The translations under genes and the position numbers were made by a program. 6,018 bases of DNA, taken from assembly GCA_009701105.1 (NCBI GenBank), contig WLKU01000087.1, positions 1 to 6,018 on the forward strand, written 5' to 3'. Under the pieces are notes generated by a model that saw only the letters and a list, made by a program, of their open reading frames with translations, was not told the origin of the DNA and did no database searches. Source of the stretch: Actinomycetota bacterium (GTDB lineage Bacteria > Actinomycetota > Acidimicrobiia > Acidimicrobiales > Ilumatobacteraceae). Within the stretch, counting starts at the first letter, position 1. Each line of letters begins with the position of its first letter. Positions 1 through 5,849 of this stretch are shown here, in pieces.

Positions 1-909
1 ATCACCGGTGCCGCACAGGTAGACGGAGCAATCTTGGTAGTAGCTGCAACTGACGGCCCAATGCCACAGACTCGCGAGCACGTGTTGCTCGCTCGCCAAG
101 TGGGCGTGCCATACATCGTTGTTGCTTTGAACAAAGCCGACATGGTGGATGACGAAGAGTTGCTCGACTTGGTGGAGATGGAAGTTCGTGAACTTCTTAC
201 TTCGTACGAGTTCCCCGGCGACACAGCTCCAGTAGTTCGTGTTTCAGCACTCAAGGCACTCCAAGGTGATGCCGATGCACAAGAGCAAGTAATGAACTTG
301 ATCCGTGCATGTGATGATTCAATCCCAGAGCCAAAGCGCGAGTTTGACAAGCCATTCTTGATGCCAATTGAAGACGTGTTCACGATCACTGGTCGTGGCA
401 CCGTAGTAACTGGCAAAGTCGAGCAGGGTCGTGTCAACACCGGTGACGAAATTGAAATCGTTGGTCTTCGTGACACACAAAAGACAACTTGCACAGGTGT
501 TGAAATGTTCCGCAAGCTTCTCGATCAGGGTCAAGCAGGCGACAACATCGGCGCACTCTTGCGCGGTACCAAGAAGGAAGATGTTGAGCGTGGCCAAGTG
601 CTTTGTGCACCAGGCTCGATCACACCGCACACCAACTTTGAAGGTCAGGTGTACGTGTTGACGAAGGAAGAAGGCGGCCGTCACAAGCCGTTCTTCAACA
701 ACTACCGTCCACAGTTCTTCTTCCGCACCACCGACGTAACTGGCACTGTTGATTTGCCAAAGGGCACTGAAATGGTGATGCCTGGTGACAACGTGATGAT
801 GACCGTGGAATTGGGCAAGCCAATCGCCATGGACGAAGGTCTTCGTTTCGCAATCCGCGAAGGTGGACGCACCGTTGGTGCTGGCCGCGTCGTCAAGATT
901 CTGAAATAA
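1..909 (+). CDS. tuf: Elongation factor Tu, 3' part (5' end outside window)
   Basis: EF-Tu is the cytoplasmic GTPase that brings aminoacyl-tRNA to the ribosomal A site. The reading frame is open from base 1, and the first visible residues, [20 protein letters not shown], align with about residue 92 of E. coli EF-Tu. Roughly the first 90 residues (P-loop, switch I, DCPGH box) are therefore missing only because the window starts here. The guanine-specificity motif NKAD is at bases 130-141 and SALKAL follows near base 244. Domain 2 contains [19 protein letters not shown] and the TGVEMFRK segment. Domain 3 contains [20 protein letters not shown] and ends with [15 protein letters not shown] before a TAA stop. 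The 302 residues present match the expected length with no frameshift. It lies 21 bp upstream of rpsJ, the usual end of the str operon, so the two are probably co-transcribed. The identification is secure. Confidence 0.98.
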   Translation: MTGAAQVDGAILVVAATDGPMPQTREHVLLARQVGVPYIVVALNKADMVDDEELLDLVEMEVRELLTSYEFPGDTAPVVRVSALKALQGDADAQEQVMNLIRACDDSIPEPKREFDKPFLMPIEDVFTITGRGTVVTGKVEQGRVNTGDEIEIVGLRDTQKTTCTGVEMFRKLLDQGQAGDNIGALLRGTKKEDVERGQVLCAPGSITPHTNFEGQVYVLTKEEGGRHKPFFNNYRPQFFFRTTDVTGTVDLPKGTEMVMPGDNVMMTVELGKPIAMDEGLRFAIREGGRTVGAGRVVKILK

Positions 910-930
910 AGAACTGACCGGCTGACACTT

Positions 931-1245
931 ATGGCATCAAGCATCCGCATCCGTCTGAAGGCGTTTGATCACCAGATCATCGACGAATCTTCAAAGAAGA
1001 TCGTCGAGACTGTTGCTCGCACCAACGCGACGGTACGGGGCCCGATTCCGCTACCTACCGACAAGCACCGTTACACGGTGATTCGTGGGCCGCACGTTGA
1101 CAAAGACTCCCGTGAGCATTTTGAAATGCGCATTCACAAGCGTCTGATCGACATCATCGAGCCAAATGCCAAGACGATCGACAGCCTGCAGCGCATTGAG
1201 TTGCCTGCTGGTGTCGACATCGAAATCAAGCTGCAAAACAGTTAG
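931..1245 (+). CDS. rpsJ: 30S ribosomal protein S10
   Basis: S10 is a small-subunit head protein and, as NusE, a partner of NusB in transcription antitermination. The 104-residue product has the normal family length. It carries [13 protein letters not shown] near the amino end, the strongly conserved VRGPIPLPT loop, then [28 protein letters not shown] and the terminal [11 protein letters not shown]. Translation starts at an ATG 21 bp after the tuf stop. No clear Shine-Dalgarno sequence is visible in that gap, so translation may rely on coupling to tuf. In most bacteria rpsJ opens the S10 operon and rplC follows at once; here the next gene is a pseudaminic acid gene. The identification is secure. 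Confidence 0.98.
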   Translation: MASSIRIRLKAFDHQIIDESSKKIVETVARTNATVRGPIPLPTDKHRYTVIRGPHVDKDSREHFEMRIHKRLIDIIEPNAKTIDSLQRIELPAGVDIEIKLQNS

Positions 1246-1249
1246 TTTC

Positions 1250-1275
1250 AGCACCCATTCAATGGGAACTGTGCT
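1250..1275 (+). other. Stem-loop between rpsJ and pseG, possible attenuator or processing site
   Basis: CCCATT (1254-1259) and AATGGG (1261-1266) form an inverted repeat, in practice a stem CCCA/TGGG with a five-base loop. An outer pair AGCA/TGCT (1250-1253 and 1272-1275) can close beneath it with a 3' bulge. No T-run follows, so it is not a classical intrinsic terminator. It is the only visible structure between the ribosomal genes and pseG, and it could reduce read-through or mark an RNA cleavage site. The inverted repeat is seen directly; its function is inferred. Confidence 0.35.
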
Positions 1276-1280
1276 TCAAG

Positions 1281-1287
1281 TAAGGTG
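1281..1287 (+). promoter_or_regulatory. Ribosome binding site of pseG
   Basis: TAAGGTG matches the Shine-Dalgarno consensus TAAGGAG at six of seven bases and ends eight bases before the ATG at 1296. It supports that ATG as the start of pseG and suggests independent translation initiation, unlike the two overlapping genes that follow. Confidence 0.6.
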
Positions 1288-1295
1288 CGCGGTAC

Positions 1296-2312
1296 ATGGT
1301 TGACCGAAAGGTTGCAGTTTTACGCGCCGATGCTTCTGGCCTAAATGGCGTTGGTCATGTCATGCGATCGCTCGCCCTGGGCGAAGCATTACTAGATGCA
1401 GCCTTTGACGTAGTGCTTGCATCCGTTGATCTTCCAGCAGGGATGAGAGAAGAAGCACGTAAATGCGGGATCACCGTTGTTGATTTGCAGTGTTTGCCTT
1501 TTGGGGCTGCTGATGCAACAGCAACACTTTCGCTCAACGGATCAGTGTTGGTTGTCGACGGCTACAAGTTTGAAAGAGAGTTTTTTAGTGAGCTCGAGAA
1601 CAGAGCAACGAGTTTTATTGTGATCGACGACAATGTTGAGACAAAGGCACTTGCACCATCGGTTGTGATCAATCAAAATCCACATGCAACCACCGAGATG
1701 TATGCGCAACTGTCGGGCAATCCGAAGCTTTTACTTGGACTTCAATATGCGTTGCTTCGACGAGAAGTTCGTGAAGCCACAAAACAATCGATCAATACGG
1801 TTGCTGGAAAAGTATTCGTGGCGATGGGCGGAAGTGATTTCTTAAATTTGACCGGGCCAATCGTCCTTGCATTGAAGGATTTGGATATCGAATTGTGTGT
1901 TGCAGTTGGTCCAACCAATAGCCAGCGCAAGCAAATAGAAGATGTGGTGCAATCGCTTCCTCGGGCACGAGTGATTCATCAGGCTGACTACATCACGGAA
2001 CTTGCATCGTCATCGCTGGCAATTCTCGCTGCGGGTTCGTCGTTATGGGAAGCAGCGGCATTAGGTGTTCCATCGATTGGACTCATCGTTGCTGATAATC
2101 AAATAGGAGCGTCGGTTGGCGCAGAGCATTGTGGAATTTCTCTTTCGCTAGATGTTCGTAGTGGTCTGCACAAAGAAAGCATCGTGTCGAATGTTGAGAG
2201 TTTATTGACAACCTCCAATGGCGCTTTGGCAAAAATGGCGACTGCGACAAGAAGTGAAGTTGACGAATTTGGGTCTATGCGAGCGCTTCAAGCGATAGGT
2301 CCAAACTCGTGA
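1296..2312 (+). CDS. pseG: PseG-type UDP-2,4-diacetamido-2,4,6-trideoxy-beta-L-altropyranose hydrolase
   Basis: PseG removes UDP from the diacetylated altrose sugar nucleotide, the step before condensation with phosphoenolpyruvate in CMP-pseudaminic acid synthesis. It is a soluble GT-B-fold enzyme related to MurG. The 338-residue product has the family's amino-terminal motif RADASGLNGVGHVMRSL at 10-26, in which His21 corresponds to the proposed catalytic histidine. Then come VVDGY (86-90), IDD (110-112), INQN (125-128), LLLGLQYALLRREV (146-158), GGSD (178-181) and the nucleotide-binding-type segment AAGSSLWEAAALGVPSIGL (245-263) followed by DNQ. In many relatives the GHxxR block reads IGxGH; here the first residue is Asn. 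The ATG has a good ribosome binding site, and the stop overlaps the pseH start by 4 bp. The gene is visibly AT-richer than its surroundings (bases 1561-1620 have 23 G/C of 60). Another UDP-sugar hydrolase of the same family is possible, but the PseH and PseI neighbours favour pseudaminic acid. Confidence 0.88.
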   Translation: MVDRKVAVLRADASGLNGVGHVMRSLALGEALLDAAFDVVLASVDLPAGMREEARKCGITVVDLQCLPFGAADATATLSLNGSVLVVDGYKFEREFFSELENRATSFIVIDDNVETKALAPSVVINQNPHATTEMYAQLSGNPKLLLGLQYALLRREVREATKQSINTVAGKVFVAMGGSDFLNLTGPIVLALKDLDIELCVAVGPTNSQRKQIEDVVQSLPRARVIHQADYITELASSSLAILAAGSSLWEAAALGVPSIGLIVADNQIGASVGAEHCGISLSLDVRSGLHKESIVSNVESLLTTSNGALAKMATATRSEVDEFGSMRALQAIGPNS

Positions 2313-2872
2313 TTGTGCGGATTGAGCGGGTGACGCTGTCAGACAAAACCAAGTTGCTTCAGTGGAGAAATTCTGTTGAGGTTTCGGAGTGGATGTATAC
2401 CAATCACGTCATCTCGGAAGCAGAACACTCGGCGTGGTTTGAGCAAATGTTGAACAATGAAGCAACTAAGTATTGGAAAATTGTTGTTGATTCCGCACCT
2501 GTCGGTGCTGTCGTGTTGAGTGAGATTAATTCGCTTGAACAGACCTGCTCATGGGCTATCTACCTCGGTGAATCGTCGATAAGAGGGCTAGGGGTTGCTC
2601 AGGCCGCATGTTTGCTGAGTCTGAATTTCGCTTTCGACGTATTGAATCTTCGCCTTGTGAGATGTGAGGCTATTGCTCAAAACACTCGCGCAATTGGCTT
2701 ATATGAGCAGGTTGGGTTTGTATCCAAACCCACTGATGCAGAATTTGTGCAGCGAGGTGAGTCCAATCTGGCCATCGTTAAACTTGAGTTATCGGATAGT
2801 GCATGGAAATCAGGCAAAGATGCATTGCATCAAATTCTCGACGAGAAGGGTGTGTCGTTAGATGGGCAGTAA
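2309..2872 (+). CDS. pseH: PseH-type UDP-4-amino-sugar N-acetyltransferase (GNAT)
   Basis: PseH transfers acetyl from acetyl-CoA to the 4-amino group of the UDP-linked amino sugar, making the PseG substrate. The 187-residue product is a single GNAT domain. It has the amino-terminal pattern VTLSDKTKLLQWRN (8-21) and VSEWMYTNHVIS (25-36) characteristic of the PseH/FlmH branch. The acetyl-CoA loop RGLGVA is at 92-97, and NTRAIGLYEQVGF at 125-137 is the conserved carboxy-terminal GNAT helix. The last 25 or so residues form a charged tail beyond the core domain. The start is a GTG overlapping the pseG stop in a GTGA arrangement, which implies translational coupling; a second in-frame GTG is at 2315. 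The 3' end overlaps pseI by 11 bp. The fold is certain. The PseH assignment rests on the WRN/WMY motifs and on the two neighbours, with a RimJ/RimL-like acetyltransferase as the alternative. Confidence 0.87.
   Translation: MIVRIERVTLSDKTKLLQWRNSVEVSEWMYTNHVISEAEHSAWFEQMLNNEATKYWKIVVDSAPVGAVVLSEINSLEQTCSWAIYLGESSIRGLGVAQAACLLSLNFAFDVLNLRLVRCEAIAQNTRAIGLYEQVGFVSKPTDAEFVQRGESNLAIVKLELSDSAWKSGKDALHQILDEKGVSLDGQ
2844..2849 (+). promoter_or_regulatory. Ribosome binding site of pseI inside pseH
   Basis: AGAAGG, within GAGAAGGG, lies inside the end of pseH, about 11-12 bases before the ATG at 2862. The spacing is slightly long but usable. It supports this ATG as the pseI start, although the resulting reading frame overlaps pseH by 11 bp. 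Confidence 0.55.
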
Positions 2873-3878
2873 CGGCGTGTATGTGATTGCAGAGTTGTCT
2901 GCCAATCATGGTGGCAGCAAGGCGCGTGCCCTCGAAGTCGTGCATGCCGCCGCTGAAGCCGGCGCAGACGCAGTCAAATTTCAGCATTACACCGATCAGA
3001 CAATTACGGTTCGCTCAAATCATCCCGACTTTCGGGTAAGTGGCGGCACATTGTGGGACGGACGCCAACTTGCAGACTTGTATGCAGAGGCGATGATGCC
3101 GTGGGAGTGGACGCAGGATCTTGTTGCCGAAGCAAAAAAAGTTGGCATTGATTGGCTATCGAGCCCATTTGATAACTCGGCGGTTGACTTTCTTGAGACA
3201 TTCAACATTCCGACATACAAGATTGCATCCTTCGAGTTAATTGACTTGCCGCTTATTCGCTATGTGGCGTCAAAGGGCAAGCCGATGATTATGTCGACAG
3301 GCATGTCAACAGTGGAAGAAATAGACAGGGCTGTTCGAGCTGCTACTGAATCTGGCGCACCGAAAGTTTCGATTTTGCGCTGCAACTCGACGTATCCAGC
3401 AAATAGTTCGGAAATGGATCTCGCTGCGATACCCGAAATGATTAAGCGGTGGGGGATTCCAGTTGGATTGTCGGATCACACCATGAGTTCAGTGACTGCA
3501 ATTGGTGCAGTGGCTCTCGGTGCAACAATTTTGGAAAAGCACATCACCATGCGCAGATCGGATGGCGGACCAGATGGCGCATTTTCACTAGAGCCACATG
3601 AGTTTGCGGCACTAGTGCGTGATGTGCGAGAAGCAAGTCTTTCGTTGGGCACAGCAAGATTTGGCCCATCGGCTTCAGAAGTCAATAGTTTGAAATTTCG
3701 CAGGTCGCTGCGCGCGGTTGCCGATATCAAAGCGGGTGAGAAGATCACGCCGACCAATGTGCGCTCAGTGCGTCCGGCTGGTGGGTTGATGCCAGACGAT
3801 TTTGCATCGATTGATGGATCTGTTGCTTCTCGAGATATTGCGATCGGTGATCCGATCACACGAGATCTGTTGAACTAG
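2862..3878 (+). CDS. pseI: Pseudaminic acid synthase (NeuB family)
   Basis: PseI condenses 2,4-diacetamido-2,4,6-trideoxy-L-altrose with phosphoenolpyruvate to give pseudaminic acid. The 338-residue product has the NeuB-type TIM barrel: IAELSANHGG (9-18), AGADAVKFQHYT (33-44), SSPFDNSAVDFLE (100-112) and YKIASFELIDLPLIR (119-133). MSTGMST is at 144-150 and ILRCNSTYPA at 171-180. SDHT (204-207) and EKHITM (225-230) contain His206 and His227, which correspond to the metal-binding histidines of NeuB. TLWDGRQLADLYAEAMMPWEW (63-83) is the block that separates PseI from sialic and legionaminic acid synthases. Residues 279-338 form the antifreeze-like SAF domain (FRRSL, DIKAGE, NVRSVRPAGGL, RDIAIGDPI). 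All expected parts are present, so the enzyme looks intact. Its stop codon interlocks with the stop of the convergent gene on the other strand. PseF, which would activate the product with CMP, is not in the window. Confidence 0.93.
   Translation: MGSNGVYVIAELSANHGGSKARALEVVHAAAEAGADAVKFQHYTDQTITVRSNHPDFRVSGGTLWDGRQLADLYAEAMMPWEWTQDLVAEAKKVGIDWLSSPFDNSAVDFLETFNIPTYKIASFELIDLPLIRYVASKGKPMIMSTGMSTVEEIDRAVRAATESGAPKVSILRCNSTYPANSSEMDLAAIPEMIKRWGIPVGLSDHTMSSVTAIGAVALGATILEKHITMRRSDGGPDGAFSLEPHEFAALVRDVREASLSLGTARFGPSASEVNSLKFRRSLRAVADIKAGEKITPTNVRSVRPAGGLMPDDFASIDGSVASRDIAIGDPITRDLLN
3842..3859 (+). other. Alternative inverted repeats at the 3' end of pseI
   Basis: GATCGG (3842-3847) and CCGATC (3852-3857) form an inverted repeat with a four-base loop. 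The overlapping palindrome GTGATC/GATCAC (3847-3852 and 3854-3859) is an alternative. They lie just before the interlocked convergent stops, where no intergenic DNA is available for a terminator. No T-run follows on either strand, and the bases are also constrained as codons, so a role in termination is only a possibility. Confidence 0.2.
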
Positions 3879-4399
3879 TTGCGTTCGTGCAGCACGCATT
3901 GCATCAGCGCAACGTCTAACCACTTGCCAAACTTGCGACCGATCTCTCGCTCTATACCCACGAGCGTGTAACCGCATGATTCGTGCAGTGCGCGCGATGC
4001 AGTGCCGGACGCCTCGATGCGCGCCATCACCACATGAAAACCAGAGTCGGCAGCCTGCTCAAGCAGCGTCTTGAGGATCAATCGACCGATGCCGCGCCGG
4101 CCCAAGTCGCGTTTGACATACACCGAGTTTTCGACCGAGGTGCTGTAGGCGGCACGGTCGCGGTATTCACTTAATGCTCCAAAGCCAACCACTTCGTCCT
4201 CCGGAGTGACTGCCACGATTGCCGAAAAAGCGCCACTGCGCGCAGTGATCCAAGCCGCTTGGGTTTCGAGCGTGCGGGGAACAAGATCAAATGTTGATGT
4301 TTCGAATTGCACTTCGTGATTGTAAATCTCGCAGATCGCAGCCGCATCAGTGACGAGCGCCCTGCGGATACGCAGGTTGGCTGGATTGATCTGATTCAC
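3875..4399 (-). CDS. GNAT acetyltransferase of the MnaT/phosphinothricin acetyltransferase family
   Basis: Proteins of this family acetylate free amino groups of small molecules such as methionine sulfoximine, methionine sulfone or phosphinothricin, using acetyl-CoA. Counting from the GTG at 4399, the 174-residue product shows IYNHEV (25-30), TSTFDL (34-39), FGALSEYRDRAAY (73-85), SVENSVYV (88-95), LHESCGY (138-144) and GRKFGKWLDV (154-163). This is the classic signature set at the usual length. The acetyl-CoA loop reads GRRGIG (100-105), with Gly where most GNATs have Arg or Gln. The start is uncertain: there is no in-frame ATG. GTG at 4399 puts the domain near the amino end as in relatives, while TTG at 4429 would add ten residues; neither has a clear Shine-Dalgarno sequence. 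The stop overlaps that of pseI tail to tail. Bases 4081-4140 have 37 G/C of 60, well above pseG. The family is well supported; the natural substrate is not known. Confidence 0.88.
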   Translation of the reverse strand: MNQINPANLRIRRALVTDAAAICEIYNHEVQFETSTFDLVPRTLETQAAWITARSGAFSAIVAVTPEDEVVGFGALSEYRDRAAYSTSVENSVYVKRDLGRRGIGRLILKTLLEQAADSGFHVVMARIEASGTASRALHESCGYTLVGIEREIGRKFGKWLDVALMQCVLHERN

Positions 4400-4443
4400 A
4401 CAGGTGAACTTAGTTGCTAGTAGTGCCAAATGACCGAGTATTT

Positions 4444-4461
4444 AAGAATCTCTCAAGAATC
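4444..4461. promoter_or_regulatory. Tandem AAGAATC repeat in the divergent promoter region
   Basis: AAGAATC occurs at 4444-4450 and again at 4455-4461, an exact seven-base direct repeat with an 11-bp period, about one helical turn. It lies between the minus-strand acetyltransferase and the protease, just upstream of the proposed protease promoter. OmpR-family response regulators bind direct repeats with about this period, so it may be an operator. The repeat is seen; the role is inferred. Confidence 0.35.
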
Positions 4462-4466
4462 CGCGC

Positions 4467-4496
4467 TTACCGAAACGGGTCCTTGGTTTGTACGAT
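4467..4496 (+). promoter_or_regulatory. Candidate promoter of the HtrA-like protease gene
   Basis: A possible -35 box TTACCG (4467-4472) is followed after 18 bp by a possible -10 box TACGAT (4491-4496), which fits the TANNNT form common in actinobacteria. Transcription would then begin only a few bases before the ATG at 4508, giving a leaderless or nearly leaderless mRNA. That agrees with the absence of a convincing Shine-Dalgarno sequence; only a weak AGAAAAGA precedes the ATG. Confidence 0.4.
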
Positions 4497-4507
4497 AGAA
4501 AAGACAT

Positions 4508-5776
4508 ATGTCAGATTTCAATGGAGTACCAGCACAAGATGACGCGCCAATCGTAGAAACCTCTGGCGATGCATGGAATGACGCGATGGTCGAAGACGAG
4601 TCTCCAGTCGCCGAACCGGAATCACTGAGCGGTGCTCCAACGATTTCTACTCCGTTGCCGCCGCCTCCGAAGACAAAGAGTCGTCGCAAGTTGCGCGCTC
4701 TTGCATTGGCTTTAGTAGTCGTAGCGATTGGTTTCGGCAGTGGCATTCTGGGCACGATCGCCGCCGACGAGTGGAACATCACCATTGGCTCGACAAGAAT
4801 TTCTGGATCATCAAATGCGCCACTCGTTACAAGCGAAGTCGGATCAGATGATCCGAGTCTTGGCACCACAGTGGTTGCTCAGGTTGTCAATATGTTGGCC
4901 GACAGTGTTGTCACAATCAATAGTCAAATCAGTGACGCATCTGGTGAGGGCGAAGCAAGTGGTACAGGAGTGGTACTCACATCCGATGGAGAAATCTTGA
5001 CTAATGCCCACGTGATAGAGGGGGCAACAAAAGTAAGCGTGCGTTTTGCTGGTGAAACCGAACCACGCATCGCAACCGTATTGGCCAGTGACGCTGGCAA
5101 TGACTTGGCGCTCTTGAAAATCGATGCAACAAATCTAAAGCCCGCAACATTTGCTCAACCTGAAACCATTCGCATTGGTGATCAAGTGATTGCAATTGGT
5201 TATGCACTCGCACTCGACGGTGGCCCGTCAGTTACATCCGGAATTATTTCGGCACTGAAGCGCACGATCATCACCGAGTCGGGTGCGCTCAATGGTCTGA
5301 TCCAAACCGATGCCGCAATTTCATCGGGCAACTCTGGTGGCCCCCTCGTAAATTTGCGAGGCGAAGTGGTGGGCATCAACACCGCCGTTGCGCGCAGTGA
5401 TGTCAATCAGGCTGCAACAAACATTGGTTTCTCGATCTCGGTAGACGAGATTGTTCCAGTTCTTGAACAATTGCGCAGCCAAGCCAGCGGCGTTGTCCGG
5501 CAGGAGGGCTTTCTTGGAGTAGGACTTGCGGCCCGCACCGATGGGGGCCAGGGAGCCATCATCACCAGTGTTCAGCCCGATTCGCCAGCAAGTTTGGCCG
5601 GAATCCTGCAAGACGACATCGTTTTGTCGGTAGATGGCGAGCCAATTGACGGCCAGGCCGGTTTGGTGGCTGCAATTCGCGACGCCGCACCGGGTCAAAC
5701 CGTTGAGATTGAGATTTTGAGGGGTGTAAATCGCCTCACGGTCAAGGCAACTCTGGTCGCTCGCGTTCAGGAATAG
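4508..5776 (+). CDS. Membrane-anchored HtrA/DegP-like serine protease with PDZ domain
   Basis: This is a trypsin-like S1C protease of the HtrA/DegP/PepD type, which degrades or senses misfolded proteins outside the cytoplasmic membrane. The 422-residue product begins with an acidic, low-complexity cytoplasmic region (1-48). A proline run (50-54) and a basic KSRRK cluster follow, then one membrane helix at about 63-86. The positive charges before the helix place the rest of the protein outside. The protease domain (about 120-325) has the full catalytic triad: His168 in TNAHVI, Asp199 in NDLALLKI and Ser276 in GNSGGPL. ASGTGVVLTSDG (150-161) is the usual first strand. A single PDZ domain occupies about 335-417, starting at FLGVGL and containing SPASLAGILQDDIVLSVDG. 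One PDZ domain and a membrane anchor are typical of actinobacterial HtrA/PepD proteins. It has its own upstream region and a hairpin after the stop, so it is probably transcribed alone. No defect is seen. Confidence 0.95.
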   Translation: MSDFNGVPAQDDAPIVETSGDAWNDAMVEDESPVAEPESLSGAPTISTPLPPPPKTKSRRKLRALALALVVVAIGFGSGILGTIAADEWNITIGSTRISGSSNAPLVTSEVGSDDPSLGTTVVAQVVNMLADSVVTINSQISDASGEGEASGTGVVLTSDGEILTNAHVIEGATKVSVRFAGETEPRIATVLASDAGNDLALLKIDATNLKPATFAQPETIRIGDQVIAIGYALALDGGPSVTSGIISALKRTIITESGALNGLIQTDAAISSGNSGGPLVNLRGEVVGINTAVARSDVNQAATNIGFSISVDEIVPVLEQLRSQASGVVRQEGFLGVGLAARTDGGQGAIITSVQPDSPASLAGILQDDIVLSVDGEPIDGQAGLVAAIRDAAPGQTVEIEILRGVNRLTVKATLVARVQE

Positions 5777-5778
5777 CC

Positions 5779-5803
5779 CCAAGAATTTGCCCCTAATTCT
5801 TGG
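5779..5803 (+). terminator. Perfect stem-loop just after the protease gene, likely terminator
   Basis: CCAAGAATT (5779-5787) and AATTCTTGG (5795-5803) form a perfect nine-base-pair stem around a seven-base loop, two bases after the protease stop codon. The flank that follows (TGGTTGGGCG) is only mildly T-rich, so this is not a textbook intrinsic terminator. Actinobacterial terminators often have weak U-tracts, however. The position makes transcription termination or mRNA 3'-end protection the most likely role. Confidence 0.6.
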
Positions 5804-5814
5804 TGGTTGGGCGT

Positions 5815-5843
5815 TTGGAGACGCCAAAATGCGCCGATAGGGT
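5815..5843 (+). promoter_or_regulatory. Candidate promoter for the gene downstream of the window
   Basis: TTGGAG (5815-5820) and TAGGGT (5838-5843) are separated by 17 bp, an ideal spacing. The first matches TTGACA at four of six bases and the second fits TANNNT. Transcription would start near 5850 and run into the structured stretch that fills the rest of the window. The -35 box lies in the loop of a small GGCGT/ACGCC inverted repeat (5810-5814 and 5821-5825). The boxes are seen; promoter activity is inferred. Confidence 0.4.
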
Positions 5844-5849
5844 AACGAG

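Noticed and set aside
3476..3859. Minus-strand open frame of 127 codons opposite pseI
   Set aside because: It is antisense to conserved PseI motifs including the metal-binding histidines, and its product has no recognisable domain.
2862..3878. Sialic or legionaminic acid synthase (NeuB/LegI) instead of PseI
   Set aside because: The SANHGG start, the TLWDG...LYAEAMMPWEW block and the PseG and PseH neighbours fit pseudaminic acid; no NeuC/LegG epimerase is present.
4839..4856. Near-palindrome TCGGATCA/TGATCCGA with two-base spacer inside the protease gene
   Set aside because: It lies in the coding sequence for a Ser/Asp linker after the membrane helix; such repeats of common codons can arise by chance and nothing nearby supports an operator.
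4453..4869. Minus-strand open frame of 138 codons over the protease start
   Set aside because: It covers the protease promoter and amino-terminal region. Its Ser/Pro-rich product mirrors the low-complexity plus-strand segment and shows no domain.
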